Assembly (NCBI RefSeq): GCF_030936135.1
Contig: NC_082600.1
Coordinates: 27,349,943-27,413,942 of the forward strand
From: Gavia stellata
Lineage: Eukaryota > Chordata > Aves > Gaviiformes > Gaviidae
Length of the DNA stretch: 64,000 bases
Direction of reading: 5' to 3'
Position numbers and translations under genes: made by a program. Of the stretch, positions 1 to 10,649 are shown piece by piece. Each line of letters begins with the position of its first letter. Within the stretch, counting starts at the first letter, position 1. The notes beneath the pieces were generated by a model. That model saw only the letters and a program-made list of their open reading frames with translations. It had not been told where the DNA came from and searched no databases.

Positions 1-3000
1 AGTGCTTTCATAGCTGAGTATTTTCTCCAAAACTCCAATGTTTTCCAGATGTTGACTGTACTAAATAAGCATTACACATCAGCTCGCTTGTTTTCTAGAA
101 GAGGAAAAGCAGAGAACGTTGCATCTGGACCTTGGCCAAACCGCTGGGATGGAGCCACACTGACAATTGTCAGGTGGGGGGGCTGGTTCAAGAAAGCTAA
201 GATGGGTATTAACGGGTTATTGATACTTTAGAAGATCTTTTGGGCTGGAGGGTAAAATCCTTGAGGATCCATATGAGGACTGATCTTCCGTATTTTCACT
301 GGCAAGTTGGCATAGGAAGGAGGGGTGCCTTGGTGCCATTTGCTAATGAGACAAAATCAGGAGGGTTTGGAAATACAGAAGAGTAAAGAAACTGGGCTAC
401 CTTGAAGGCAGGAGGGGTGGAGACGGGATGAAATGCAGGGAGGTGTGATGAGGGGTTGCCAGCAGGAATTGCTGCAGCAGGCAGGGAGCTCCTCGGCCGG
501 CAGGGACTGGGGAAAGGCCTGAGCCATTGCTCCAGCGTGAAAAAGGCAGATCTGACATAAAGATCTACAGGGCAAATTGTTTCAGCAAAAGTATTCATGA
601 AGGACAATGGCAAGGCAGCAGTGGGCCACAGCTGGACTCCAGGAGAAATTTTCAGCCACGGTGCATGAGGAGAGATGGGTTTTAATGGGAAAGAGGCAGA
701 GAGGGCTGTAGGAGAACAGGGACCTGGCTGTGGCTGCTGTAACCTGCCGGAGAGAGACAGGTGGTTCCCCACAAATACCCTGGGTGGACCAGGAGGAAAA
801 GGACTGTCGTCTCAACAGCTGGGTTGTAGCCCGGACCCGTGGAAGAACTTACTCAGGGGACTGATCCCAAAGATCTTTTTTTTCCTTTTTCTCCTCATTT
901 TCTTTCCTCCCCTCTCTACATAGAAAGTTGATAATGAACTGCTTTTGTCCTTGTCAGCTCAGAACAGTTTTGAATGGTGGCACTGACTTTTCTATTCTCC
1001 TGCCACTGCTACAACACTACTCCTAGCAAAGCACTGGAGCTATCTTGCAAACCCCAACCCTTTTGCTACTTTGAGATGTTTTTAAGACCAACACTATTTG
1101 CTCTTTGCACCGACAAACCAGCTGTTAGTGCAAAATCTGGAGGCAAAGCGGTGCTTGAGCTAGCACGTATCAGCTACGTGTCCCAAAGCTTTGCTTGGGC
1201 ATACTTAACCATACTAAAAGGCACGGGGTCCAGGCGGCTCCGCTGCGCTGTGTCACCCTCCTCCTGCACCTGCAAACCACTCCCATGGACACGAATGGGG
1301 TGCATTAGTGGTGGAGCAGAGCCCTAAATCACAGGCAGGCAGAGGGCTGTTCCCTGCAGGCTTTGCAGTCCCCCCAGCCTCTGCATTTCAATTGCCTTTT
1401 CATCTCTGTCTTTGCTGGGGTTGCTGCTTTTAAGTGACCGCCTGAGAGGGAGTTCAGGTGACACCTGAGCTAAACCTCGCTCCACACATGGAAAGGGAGA
1501 GATCTATCGGCCAGTGCCCAGCAGTGCAGTGTGAAGCAGCTGGGGCCACCTCTAATTCATCTCCCGCCACCAGCTCAATGTAAGAGCAGCATGATGGGTA
1601 TGAATTGCGTGCTACATTTTCCCCCCCAATTAAACTCTGCTCAGCCACAAACTACATCAGTAAACAATAAGCACCCACCATTTAGGAAGTCCCAACTGGC
1701 AGAGACCCACCATGACCCTGCTGCTATCAAGGCATGGGGAGGGAGAAACATAAGGGCACTTGTAAAACCCCTCAGAGGGATGAGTGTTATTTTCCCACCA
1801 TGCCCCACCCAGGCATCCAGCTAAGGGCAGAAAATCCATCGCACCTAGATCTCTTCACCAGGGATCCTCAAAAATGTCTTGCAAGGGGGTGGTGGAGGAT
1901 GGGGGAAGAGAGCCCAAGGCCAGCACCCAGGAGAGATTAATCATGCAACCACACCCTGGCATGAGGCATGAAACACTCCCAGTTCAGGGAGAGTCAGGTG
2001 ATGGGAAGCAGGAGAAGCCATCCCTCTGCAGAGCACTGGGTACCTCCCACCATGGAGGCTCCCCCAGGCTCTCCTGATGCCCACTTGCCCCCAGCAACAG
2101 CTGGCAGCCACCCACCACGCTATGCCATGCCAATGAATGCCCTGCCACTGCCCTGCTGCCAGGCACGGTCTGCCCCAGGGCCACCCAAATGGGGCATGTG
2201 TTAGCACCCTCAGTGTTTTCACCCTGTGTCAGAAAACCCAACCTCCCTGCTCCTTCCCTCTGCTGAGCCAAGGAAGGGCATGCTTCAGGGGTCTCACATC
2301 CACCTTCACAGCCACTGCTGCAGCCACCACTGCCGCCAAAAGCAGCTATCTATCTCCAGCCTCTGGCAGTTTGGAGACATGGGTAATCATTCTGGAGTGA
2401 TTACCAGCTTACTCCCTTGGAGGAGCTCGCTGGTGAGAAGTTGCTGGCAGCTAATTACTCCAATTACTTCCTGACACAGAGCCCGGGTGCCCAGGGCTCT
2501 CTGCAGCAGCCCACAGCGCTGCTCAGCAGCTCCTGGCTCCCCACATGCCTCCCTCCCCAGGGCACCCGCTGCCCCAGATCCCCTCCTCCAGCACCACACA
2601 GAGTATGCTGGGGTGGATGGCTGATGGCGAGAACCCACCGGCACCAAGGACATGGAGCTAAGCAGTATCTGAAGAGATGCCCCACTGGCTCAGCACTGCT
2701 CCTTCAGGGCTGCCCCACCACATAGCTCAGGCCCAAGGATGCCACAGGATGACCTTGAGCAGGTTGATGCCCAGGAAAGCTCAGCAGGGCTCAGTGGGCA
2801 CAGGTCCCATTCTGCCTAAGAGGTTAGTGGTCAATGAAGCCAGACTGCATCTGGAGCAGGACTGGGCTGCAGCAGGGACTAAGAGGTCCCAGACATACTG
2901 AAGAAAGAAAAATAAGTTATTTGTGAGCAAGGCAGGGGGGATGTTATTGCATCTCAACTCCTAACAAGGTCACTAAAGTTCCCTATCCCCCTGCAAAGGC

Positions 3001-3649
3001 CTGACGGTAAGACAGACAAGACTCAGCCCTGCTGTTAGACCTAGCCTCAGGGGCTGATCTTGTAGGTGCAGGGCTCAAGAGACTCTCACCTTGCATTTGT
3101 AGGATGCTCTGACTCTCAGCAGCTTTGTGGGAAATAAGAGCCAGTACTGCAATTGTCACCCCCTTCCTCAGTCCCTACAGCTCAGTCCTGCACAGCCATG
3201 CTAGCAAACACCACAGGGGAGCTCACACTGTAAGGAGACAAGGCTTTTTGGAGACCAGCAGCCCTGAGATGCTGGCAGGGCAGAGGTGCAAACAGCTGGT
3301 TTCAGCCTCGCAGTACAACACCATCACTTCAGGGCATGACATCTCAGACATTGCCACTGCATCCCTGCCGCCACACAGAGCTATTGCCACTGCATCATCC
3401 CTAGTCTTGCATCTGATCTGGGAGGCGAGTCCTGGCCTCTCACCAGGGAAAGCACAGTCCCCACCAGGCCTCCAGAGCACCACAGAGCAGATGGTCCCCA
3501 CCAGGTCCCAGGAAGCAGAAGAGGACCTTCACAGGAGCAGGGATTGAGGTGTGCGCAGGCTCTCCCTGCCCACAAGCCAGTTTTAGAAGCAGACACGGAG
3601 GGGAGAGCCTTGCCCAGAAATCACACAAGCAAGAGTAAGAAACCACACA
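1..3649. other. Intergenic region downstream of VRTN
   Basis: I see no exon here on either strand. In mammals the next gene beyond VRTN is SYNDIG1L, and I looked for its conserved C-terminal membrane region and found none, so it must lie to the left of the window. Open frames here are short and overlap in several frames, as GC-rich non-coding DNA produces. The only structured part I noted is the AT-rich island near 2380-2470, listed separately. Confidence 0.7.
2382..2470. promoter_or_regulatory. Homeodomain-site cluster with an inverted repeat
   Basis: A perfect 8-base inverted repeat (GGTAATCA, 8-base spacer, TGATTACC) lies at 2382-2405. It is followed by a TAATTA core and a CAATTA core within the next 65 bases, in an otherwise GC-rich setting. 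Four ATTA-type cores in about 90 bases resemble a homeodomain-bound enhancer. Function is inference from motif density only. Confidence 0.3.
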
Positions 3650-4626
3650 GGACTAGGAGTGGAAGAGTCTTTATTGCTTTGGTTTCTTACAAGTGAGATA
3701 TATGCATCTAGGCTTGCTGCAAGGAGATACCCACATTGCATTCAGCTTGCAGCACAGGGGATGCAGGGACACTGGGCACACAAGGTTCGGTCTCTCTGCC
3801 TTCTCCCAGGCACCAGGGAAGAGAAACCCTAGGAAAGTAAGGCAGCTGCCAGCTGTGAGAGTAAAGGATTGTGAAAGGTTATTGCTACAAGACCAGAAAG
3901 GTCAGGGACAGCTTCTCCGGAGCCTGTAAAGAACACCCGCGCCTAGTTTAGCATTCCCAGCAGACAGACTACAGTGGGGACGCAAACAAGTCTCCTCCTC
4001 TACCAGCCTCTGCTGCCTCTAGGGAAGATCAGGGCAGCCAGAGACAGGTATTAAGAGCCAGAAAGCCAAGGTAGCATCAGTGCTGACCCCAAGTGAAGCT
4101 TTTGTTTTCCTTAGTTGGGAAGAACCCAGATCAAAGATGCTCCTCCCATAAAGCTGAGCACTCCCCAAGCCCTTCCTCACCCACAGCTGAGCCAGTGCTG
4201 CTCTGCTCGCTGAGGGGATGCTGGGAACCTCCATGCTCATCCACATTACTCATTGAAGCAAGTGCCTGAGGCAGAGAGACCTTCACATCCTCTGTCTCAA
4301 GAGGCCCAACAGCATCCCATGACACTGGCAGAGTACTGCCTCCCTTGCTCACCCACCAAGCACAAAGAGAGGACAACCCCCCAACCCTTCTCCTTTTGGG
4401 CAGCTCAGTGCCTTCTCCTTCCACTCCTCCCACCTCCATGAATGGGCACTGCGAGGACGCTCCCATACCTGATTGAACCGCACAGAAAAGAAAGCCAGAG
4501 ACTAGGAACAAAACCAAACCAAACCAGAACAAAAGTTAGAGTGGGGCCCTGGCCTGGGCACCCCACCAGAGAGCCAAAGGGCACGTCAGCAGAGGAGCTG
4601 TGGCCAAGCCAGCTGGCAACCATCAC
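3650..4626 (-). other. VRTN: VRTN 3' untranslated region
   Basis: This is the stretch between the VRTN stop codon and a canonical minus-strand AATAAA at 3670-3675 (TTTATT on the plus strand). Cleavage is expected some 15-25 bases beyond the signal. No intron is needed, and the length of about 1 kb is ordinary. Confidence 0.65.
3670..3675 (-). terminator. VRTN: VRTN poly(A) signal (AATAAA)
   Basis: This is the first canonical AATAAA on the minus strand that I noticed downstream of the VRTN stop codon, about 950 bases away. Confidence 0.6.
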
Positions 4627-6654
4627 TCAGGCATCCACAAGCGTCAGCCCATCATGCAGGGCACGCTTCCACATGTAATAAGTGGAACGGGCCGTCAGTG
4701 GGAAGCGGGCACTGAACTCCTTATACGTGGGGAAGGTCTTCGACTCGAAGCGCTGCTGCAGGAACAGCTTGGCCTGTGCCTTGAACTGGGCAGTGGCAAT
4801 CACATCCATCACGAACATCCGGCTGTTCGCTCTCTCCGACATAGCATAGCCTGAAATGGTGGTGTTATACGGCATGGCCAGTGCTGGCTTATCTAGGTGC
4901 TTGGTGGCTACCTCCATGTGGCACTGGGGCTTGCGGACTGGCTCCATTCTCGGAGGCACCAGGGAAGGCACCCGGTTCAATGGCCGGCTGGAGCTGGTCC
5001 AGGGCAGCCGATGCTGCCTGAGGGGCCGGCCACTGCCCTTCCAAAACCAGTAGGCTGTAGAGGAGATAGAGGGGTAGCGCAGGCGGTACTTGCAGAATGG
5101 CAGCTGCCATTGCTGGACCTGCATCCTGGCCACATCTCGCAGCTGCTTTCTCCAGCACAGAGAGGGCTTGAGCTGCAGGAGACTCCTGGGTGCTGGCTGG
5201 TCTCCATTCAGCCTCTTCCTAACAGGCACACTGCTTGGCTTCAACTGCAGGAACGGCTTTCCTATTGCTAGAGGTTTCTGGTTATCCAAGGGAGACTGGG
5301 GGGGTTTGAAGTTAGGGTTCTCCTTGATTGCTTTTCTTCGCCAGTTGTAGTAAGTGGACCTGGAGATGCCAGGGAAGCTACGCTTGAAGCACCTGTAAGG
5401 CACCAGAGTGTTCATGGAAATGCATTTCTCCAGGTAGGATTTGGCTCCTTGCATGAAGATTCCTGCTTGGATGGGGTCTAGGGAAGGACTCGGGGATCTT
5501 AAGCTCCCCCCTGAATTTGCCGGTTCATCCACATCAGCCTTTTTTTGGACATCCCTGTGAAGCTCCTGCAACCCTTGGGCCTCAGCCAGAGCAGAGGCAT
5601 CACCATTGACCATGCTCTGCATCTCATGCTTCCAGGCATAGTATGTGGATCGGGAGATTTCTGGAAACATTTGTCGGAAGTGCTGGAGGGGGATTATATT
5701 GCCCTCCTGAAAACAGGACTGGAGGAAGTGTTTAGCTGCAAACCTGGCAGCTGCTTTCTGCCGGTGTTCACGAGACTGGCGCTTCCAGCGGTAGAAGGTG
5801 CTCTTGGTAATGCTGTACCGGTCACGCAGGTTGGAGTAGGTCAGCTGGGGGTCACTGTTCAGCAGCTCAAGGGTCTTCATGGGCTGGACAGGAGGCTCTG
5901 GTAAAGGCATTGTGGGTTCCAGCTCCTCCAGGCCAACAACAGCCACAAAGTACTGCGCTTTGAAGACCTGCCGGGAGAGCTGCTGCCCTGACCACATGAT
6001 GTGTAGTGTGGAGGTTCGTGGGCCACACTTCCTGGGCCGGATAAGCCGGTTGAAATAGGGACGGATCTTCAAATTACTCATGGGGTAGATGGAGTAGATG
6101 TTACACTGCAGTACTGAGGCAAGAGCATAGACATGCCACATGTTGGCAAAGGTGCCAGGAAAACAGGTAGCTTTGATATCAGCATCAAAGATGGCCTCCA
6201 GGATAGCCATGGGGAGGCTGGTCATCTCCGGGGTCTCCTCAGTGCAGAGGGAGTAGCGGGCAGCCTGCAGCATCACCTTGGAGTCGATCATGCCATTCAA
6301 GTAGTATTGCTTGTGCAGCAGCATCTCCACCACTGTACGGACCTGCAGTTCCAGGCTGAGGCTGGGGTTGCCCCAGAGCAGCACGCTGGCAGCCTCAAAG
6401 AGGCGGTTCCCCTCACCTTTGCAAACCAGAGGCAGCATGTTACTTGGGGCATCCTCAGGATAGAGGCTCCTGGCTACCCGGTCAACCTCCAGCTCCTCTT
6501 GGAACTGCCTCCCACAATAGCCAGGCAGGGAGAAAGATGACAGGGTCCTCTCGGCCTCCAGTGCGGCACTGGTGAGGCCCTCCAGACCAAAGCATTCGGT
6601 AGCTTCCTGCAGCTCCTGCAGCACAGACTGCACCAGCTGGTGCCGCTGGATCAT
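4627..6654 (-). CDS. VRTN: Vertnin (VRTN), single intact coding exon
   Basis: This is a 675-residue protein, close to human vertnin (about 700), and matches it along most of its length. Examples are the LYPEDAP, KTLELLN and C-terminal ALHDGLTLVD segments. Vertnin is a nuclear DNA-binding protein known for control of thoracic vertebral number in pigs and for somite segmentation. I start at Met 6654 because it lies one base after a clear acceptor (pyrimidine tract ending TTCAG); the frame stays open 92 codons further, but that is intron. Residues about 65-240 resemble an OTU-protease fold with the catalytic positions replaced: GEGNRLF at 80-86 where OTUs have D-G-N-C, and QYF at 234-236 where the His lies. 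Five helix-turn-helix-like motifs of the form (S/A)RSTYYxWK end near residues 292, 343, 440, 539 and 663. The fourth (SSTAYWFWK) is the most diverged. There are no frameshifts. The arrangement with ABCD4 is divergent. Confidence 0.95.
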   Translation of the reverse strand: MIQRHQLVQSVLQELQEATECFGLEGLTSAALEAERTLSSFSLPGYCGRQFQEELEVDRVARSLYPEDAPSNMLPLVCKGEGNRLFEAASVLLWGNPSLSLELQVRTVVEMLLHKQYYLNGMIDSKVMLQAARYSLCTEETPEMTSLPMAILEAIFDADIKATCFPGTFANMWHVYALASVLQCNIYSIYPMSNLKIRPYFNRLIRPRKCGPRTSTLHIMWSGQQLSRQVFKAQYFVAVVGLEELEPTMPLPEPPVQPMKTLELLNSDPQLTYSNLRDRYSITKSTFYRWKRQSREHRQKAAARFAAKHFLQSCFQEGNIIPLQHFRQMFPEISRSTYYAWKHEMQSMVNGDASALAEAQGLQELHRDVQKKADVDEPANSGGSLRSPSPSLDPIQAGIFMQGAKSYLEKCISMNTLVPYRCFKRSFPGISRSTYYNWRRKAIKENPNFKPPQSPLDNQKPLAIGKPFLQLKPSSVPVRKRLNGDQPAPRSLLQLKPSLCWRKQLRDVARMQVQQWQLPFCKYRLRYPSISSTAYWFWKGSGRPLRQHRLPWTSSSRPLNRVPSLVPPRMEPVRKPQCHMEVATKHLDKPALAMPYNTTISGYAMSERANSRMFVMDVIATAQFKAQAKLFLQQRFESKTFPTYKEFSARFPLTARSTYYMWKRALHDGLTLVDA

Positions 6655-9600
6655 CCTGAAGGGTGGCAAAAAGAAAGAAGTTACCAGAGGTGAAGGCAGT
6701 GCACGCTCCAGACTGCCAGGGGCCTGACCTCCAGGTCCAGCTCTTCCCCAAACGACAAGACAGGGGAAGAAGGTAGAGGAAAGACCACTGCTCACCCCTC
6801 CACCCACACTCCCAAGGACAAAGGAGGAAGCCTGGGTCCCCAGGCAGACCTGGGATGGGGACATGGGCTCAGTTTGCTCTCCAGTGACCTCCTGTGGGCA
6901 GCACACACAGCATACAGCCTCCAGACACACTTGTCTAGGTGAAACTAAGGAGTGACTGCATCCATTGGAGTGTGAAGCCAGGTCATCTCCTACCTTTGCA
7001 CACCTGGCTTTGCACCCAGCCTCACCCCTACACCCATCTCTTCCACCAGTAGCTCCATCCCTTTTGTTTTACCACCCTGCTACCAGCACCCAGAGAGAAG
7101 AGTGCCTCAAAGGGGAAACATCTGTCACCTCTGCAGGAAGGGACCTGTGACAGAGCAACACTGCATGGGTGTGTGGACAGACCTGGCTCCAGGTGTTCAA
7201 GCCCAACAGAAGAAGGGCAAGGAGGTTGCCCCTCTCTCAGAGCAGGGCACAGCAGCCGCACCCATTGCATACAGTGAAAACTGCTGTCACAGAACCTGGG
7301 ATGGGGGGAAGAGCAGGAGCCAGTTCAAGCCACGGTTACCACGGCCTGAGCTGACACTAGATGTCACTTGCTGCTCAGCAGACACACACCACCAGCCAGG
7401 AAGAAGCTGCAAAAGGAGGGCTTCTCCGAGCTACCAGGCAGGAGGCAACCCAAAAGTGCAGATGGAGCATGAGTGCTGGGTGGGTAGTTCAGAGGTTGTA
7501 TAGAGCCCCCTTCCCTGCCTGAGCCCGTCCCAGTCCTGTCCTCCCTCCCTCCACATGCTAGTTTCCACTCAGGCAATCCAAAGGGTCAAACCAGCATTCC
7601 CCTCTTCGTCATTTTTTTTTTTGACACCTACGTGGCTCTGCCACAGCCACTCCAGGAGCTTTCATGACGACTGCTCAGTCCTTACCCCATGATCCAGCTC
7701 CATCAGTGCAACCCTCTTCAGCACCTTTTCCCCACCAGCCAGGTCAGGCCCCTCACCCCAGTCTCTCCCTCTTGAACCAGTTTTTTTCCTCAGGGACCAC
7801 AACACTTACTCAACCAGGGAACCCAATCTCCTCCATTTTCTCCCAAGGCTCATTCACATGCCACCCCCAATATGTAGGGCATCACTTTGTAGTCTACTTG
7901 ATTCACATCCCAGCCCATGACCCACCTTCTCACAGCACTTCACAAGTATCACTATGCACTCGCAGCTCTGCAGAGACGGGGAAACAGCAGGGCCAGGCAG
8001 GAAAAGCAGCAGCTCTGCAGTAAAGCAGATGTCCTGCCTGACCTCTCCCAATTCTCAGCCCTGCGTCCTGCTGCAGATAAGGTTATTATTGCCATAACAT
8101 CTGCAGCCCCCAGCCACAACCAAACAGCAAACAAAACAAGGTGCCACAGAATCACATGGCCACATCCCAGCTACTTCACCACAGGGAGCCTCCATACTGC
8201 TGCTGCCCCTGCCTTTAATCAGGCCACAGCTAGTCAGCAGGCCCTTCTGCTCCAAGCTCCACGGTCTCCTGCATGTCAGAGGCCAGGGCCCTCTTACAGC
8301 TGTTCCCACAGCTGTGGGGCATCAGGTATCAGAGACAATACAGGAGAACACACACAGCTGTGAAGCAGCGGAGATAAACTTGTCCTAAAATCCTGGTCTG
8401 AGCTAGTATAGGATTGTTACTTTGGGTCAGGTCTGTATTTTTGTTCTCCTGGAGGTTCATAGAAAGTTATTCTGCAGAGCAGTGTTTTGACTAAGCCTGT
8501 GGTGAACATGTGCTTGAGGAGTTGAAGCAGAGGTGCCCTCAGGAAAGCCACAGAGCTGGCAGAGCCCAAGTTCTCCTTCTCCATTGCCTGCCAAACCCTT
8601 TCAGGGCCTACCACCTCCCCCTGCAGCAGCCACCTCCTCCCCTTTCAGCCACCGCAGCCTGACTGAGCACTAGCCCACCAGTGGAGCCAGGAAAGGCAAG
8701 ACAAGCTTTTCCCCTGGAGGGAGTGAAGAGCTAACACAGGCTAGGGAGCATCAGTAACAACCCTGGTCTTTATGACCTGGTGGGCATTTCCCATCCCCTT
8801 ATAGCTGGGGGGGGGGGCAAGAGGGGAAAGCGGGAGGCACAAGACAATACTCTTCTTCAGCAATAACCCCACAGCCTCAATGTCACTGCCAGCTCCTGCT
8901 GCCCAGAGCAACAGGACCTCAAAAGCAATCCTAAAGCAAAACATGCAGCTGAAACAGCACAGATGAGCTCCCAGGGCAGGGTGGAGAGGAGCCAGATAAG
9001 CCAGAAGCAGAAATCAGCCAAGCTGGGGGCTTTGGTTCATCACTAGATAAAACCCAGCAGCTCTCAACACAGAGGACCTGTTGCAAAGGGGACATTTTTC
9101 TACACACACCCACAGCGAAGCCAGCTGAACACGACAGACAAGTGCTCCCTAAACCACCTCAGCACCAAGAGTCAACCAAGGGAGCTTTTCCCGGCTGATA
9201 AAGGAGGCTTTAGCTAACCTGGACGTTTTTGCATTGTAACAGATAAGCAAGCACTTGCAGATCACATTCCCTCACCTAAACTGATGGGCTGGTGGCATCC
9301 AGTAGTGCAAGTTCCCCAAGCCAGCCCCAAAAACGCTCCCACCAGCAGGAATCCAGGAGACCTCAGCCCCTGCTGCCCCGGCTGCTCAGGACTGCTGGCA
9401 GCTTGCAGGAGCAGGGTTGTCCGTGAACCCCAGCCCAGCTGGGTTAGGTGTCTCGCTTCCCAGCCTCAGCTGCAGGCTCAGGCCACCCCAGCAGTAAAGG
9501 CTCTCATTTGAGAGAAGGTTTGAACCACCACAACCACACAACAGAAGTGGTAGTCTCAAGGAGCTATCTAGGCTAGAAATATCACCACACTAGAAATCCC

Positions 9601-10199
9601 GGGGGGGTTCTGGTGGGCGAGCAGCACTGGCAGCCCAGGCAGTGGGAGAAGCCTGCCCCATCTGCCAACACCCACACCTCCACCAAAGCCTTAAAATGGG
9701 GCAACACTCGCCTGGAGAGAGAGAGAAGCCACGGATCTGCCTTAACCTAGGCCAAAGCACCGCAGCTGAGCCTGGTTTCAGCCGTCTCTGGGACGGGGGC
9801 ACTGACCGCGAGTGCAAGCAGCGCCTGACAGCCGTCTCCAGCCCTGTCCACCCGTGAGCGCACACCCGCGGCCGCCCCCACGGCCGCTCACGCCTCTCCC
9901 GAACGCGGCGGAGGCGGCTCCGTGCGGCCGCCGCCGGGACGGGGACAGCCCTGCGCCCCGGGTGGGCTCACGGGCGGCCGCTGCCCTCGCCCGGGAGACA
10001 AAGGGACGCACAGCCCGGGGCGGGGGAGAGGTCGCCGGTGCCCGTGCAAGCGCCGAGCAGGGACCGAGAGCAGGGCGGGCTGGGGCGCCTGCCCGCCGGG
10101 GGAAGGTGCCCGCCGCAGCGGGGTAGCCCGCGGGGTCAGGGAGAGAGGGACGGCGGGGAGCCGCGGCCCCGACGGCGCCTGGCCCGGCTCCGCACTCAC
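6655..10199 (-). other. VRTN: VRTN intron 1
   Basis: This intron joins the non-coding first exon (donor read on minus as CCAG|GTGAGT at 10200/10199) to the coding exon (acceptor ending TTCAG just before 6655). It is about 3.5 kb and GC-rich. I see no coding exon inside it on either strand. It holds an 11-base G run near 8809-8819. Confidence 0.75.
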
Positions 10200-10640
10200 C
10201 TGGCTCCACAGGTCGCGCCCCGCCCGACCCCTCGGCCGCCCGCACCTTTAAGGGCGGCGGCAGGAAGCGGCGCGGACCCGCCGCCGCCGCCGCCCCGGTG
10301 CCAGCCCCGCAGTGACCCTCGGGAGCGGGCGTCCGCGTGCGGCGCCGGGCCGGGCCGAGCCGAGCCGGGCCGGGCCGAGCCGCCCCTCCCCGCCTGACCC
10401 TCCCTCCCCTCCCCCGCCAGGAAGCGGGCCATCCCCGCGGCCCCGGCCCAGATGAAAGCGGAGCGGGCCGGGGGTCACTTCCAAAGCTAAAGTGATAATG
10501 GCCATTGTCCCGCCGCCGCCGTGCTTAAAGGGCCCGCCGCCTCCCGCCGCCCTGCCCCGCTGCGCCCCGCTGCGCCCCGGCACCCTGCCGCCCCACAGCA
10601 TCCTCCTGCCCCATACCCCGCTCGGGTCTGCAGCCCCATG
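9780..10640. promoter_or_regulatory. VRTN: CpG-island promoter of VRTN
   Basis: There is dense CpG and GC content over about 860 bases, with runs of GCCG and CCGCC. The first-exon donor of VRTN lies within it. No TATA box is obvious, as is usual for CpG-island promoters. Long open frames on both strands here are by-products of the base composition. Confidence 0.75.
10200..10420 (-). other. VRTN: VRTN non-coding first exon (approximate 5' end)
   Basis: A textbook minus-strand donor, CCAG|GTGAGTGC, sits at 10200/10199 inside a CpG island 3.5 kb upstream of the VRTN coding exon. VRTN keeps its coding sequence in one exon with an upstream untranslated exon, so this fits. The transcription start cannot be fixed from sequence; the 5' limit given is a guess within the island. 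Confidence 0.6.
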
Positions 10641-10649
10641 GCTCGCGAC

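Noticed and set aside
1-3649. SYNDIG1L or NPC2 exons expected next to VRTN
   Set aside because: No frame shows the conserved membrane region of SYNDIG1L or any NPC2 segment; they must lie outside the window.
6655-6930. Open 92-codon extension upstream of vertnin Met 6654, including an ATG at 6930
   Set aside because: A strong acceptor (pyrimidine tract ending TTCAG) sits one base before the 6654 ATG, and the extension has no similarity to vertnin; it is intron sequence.
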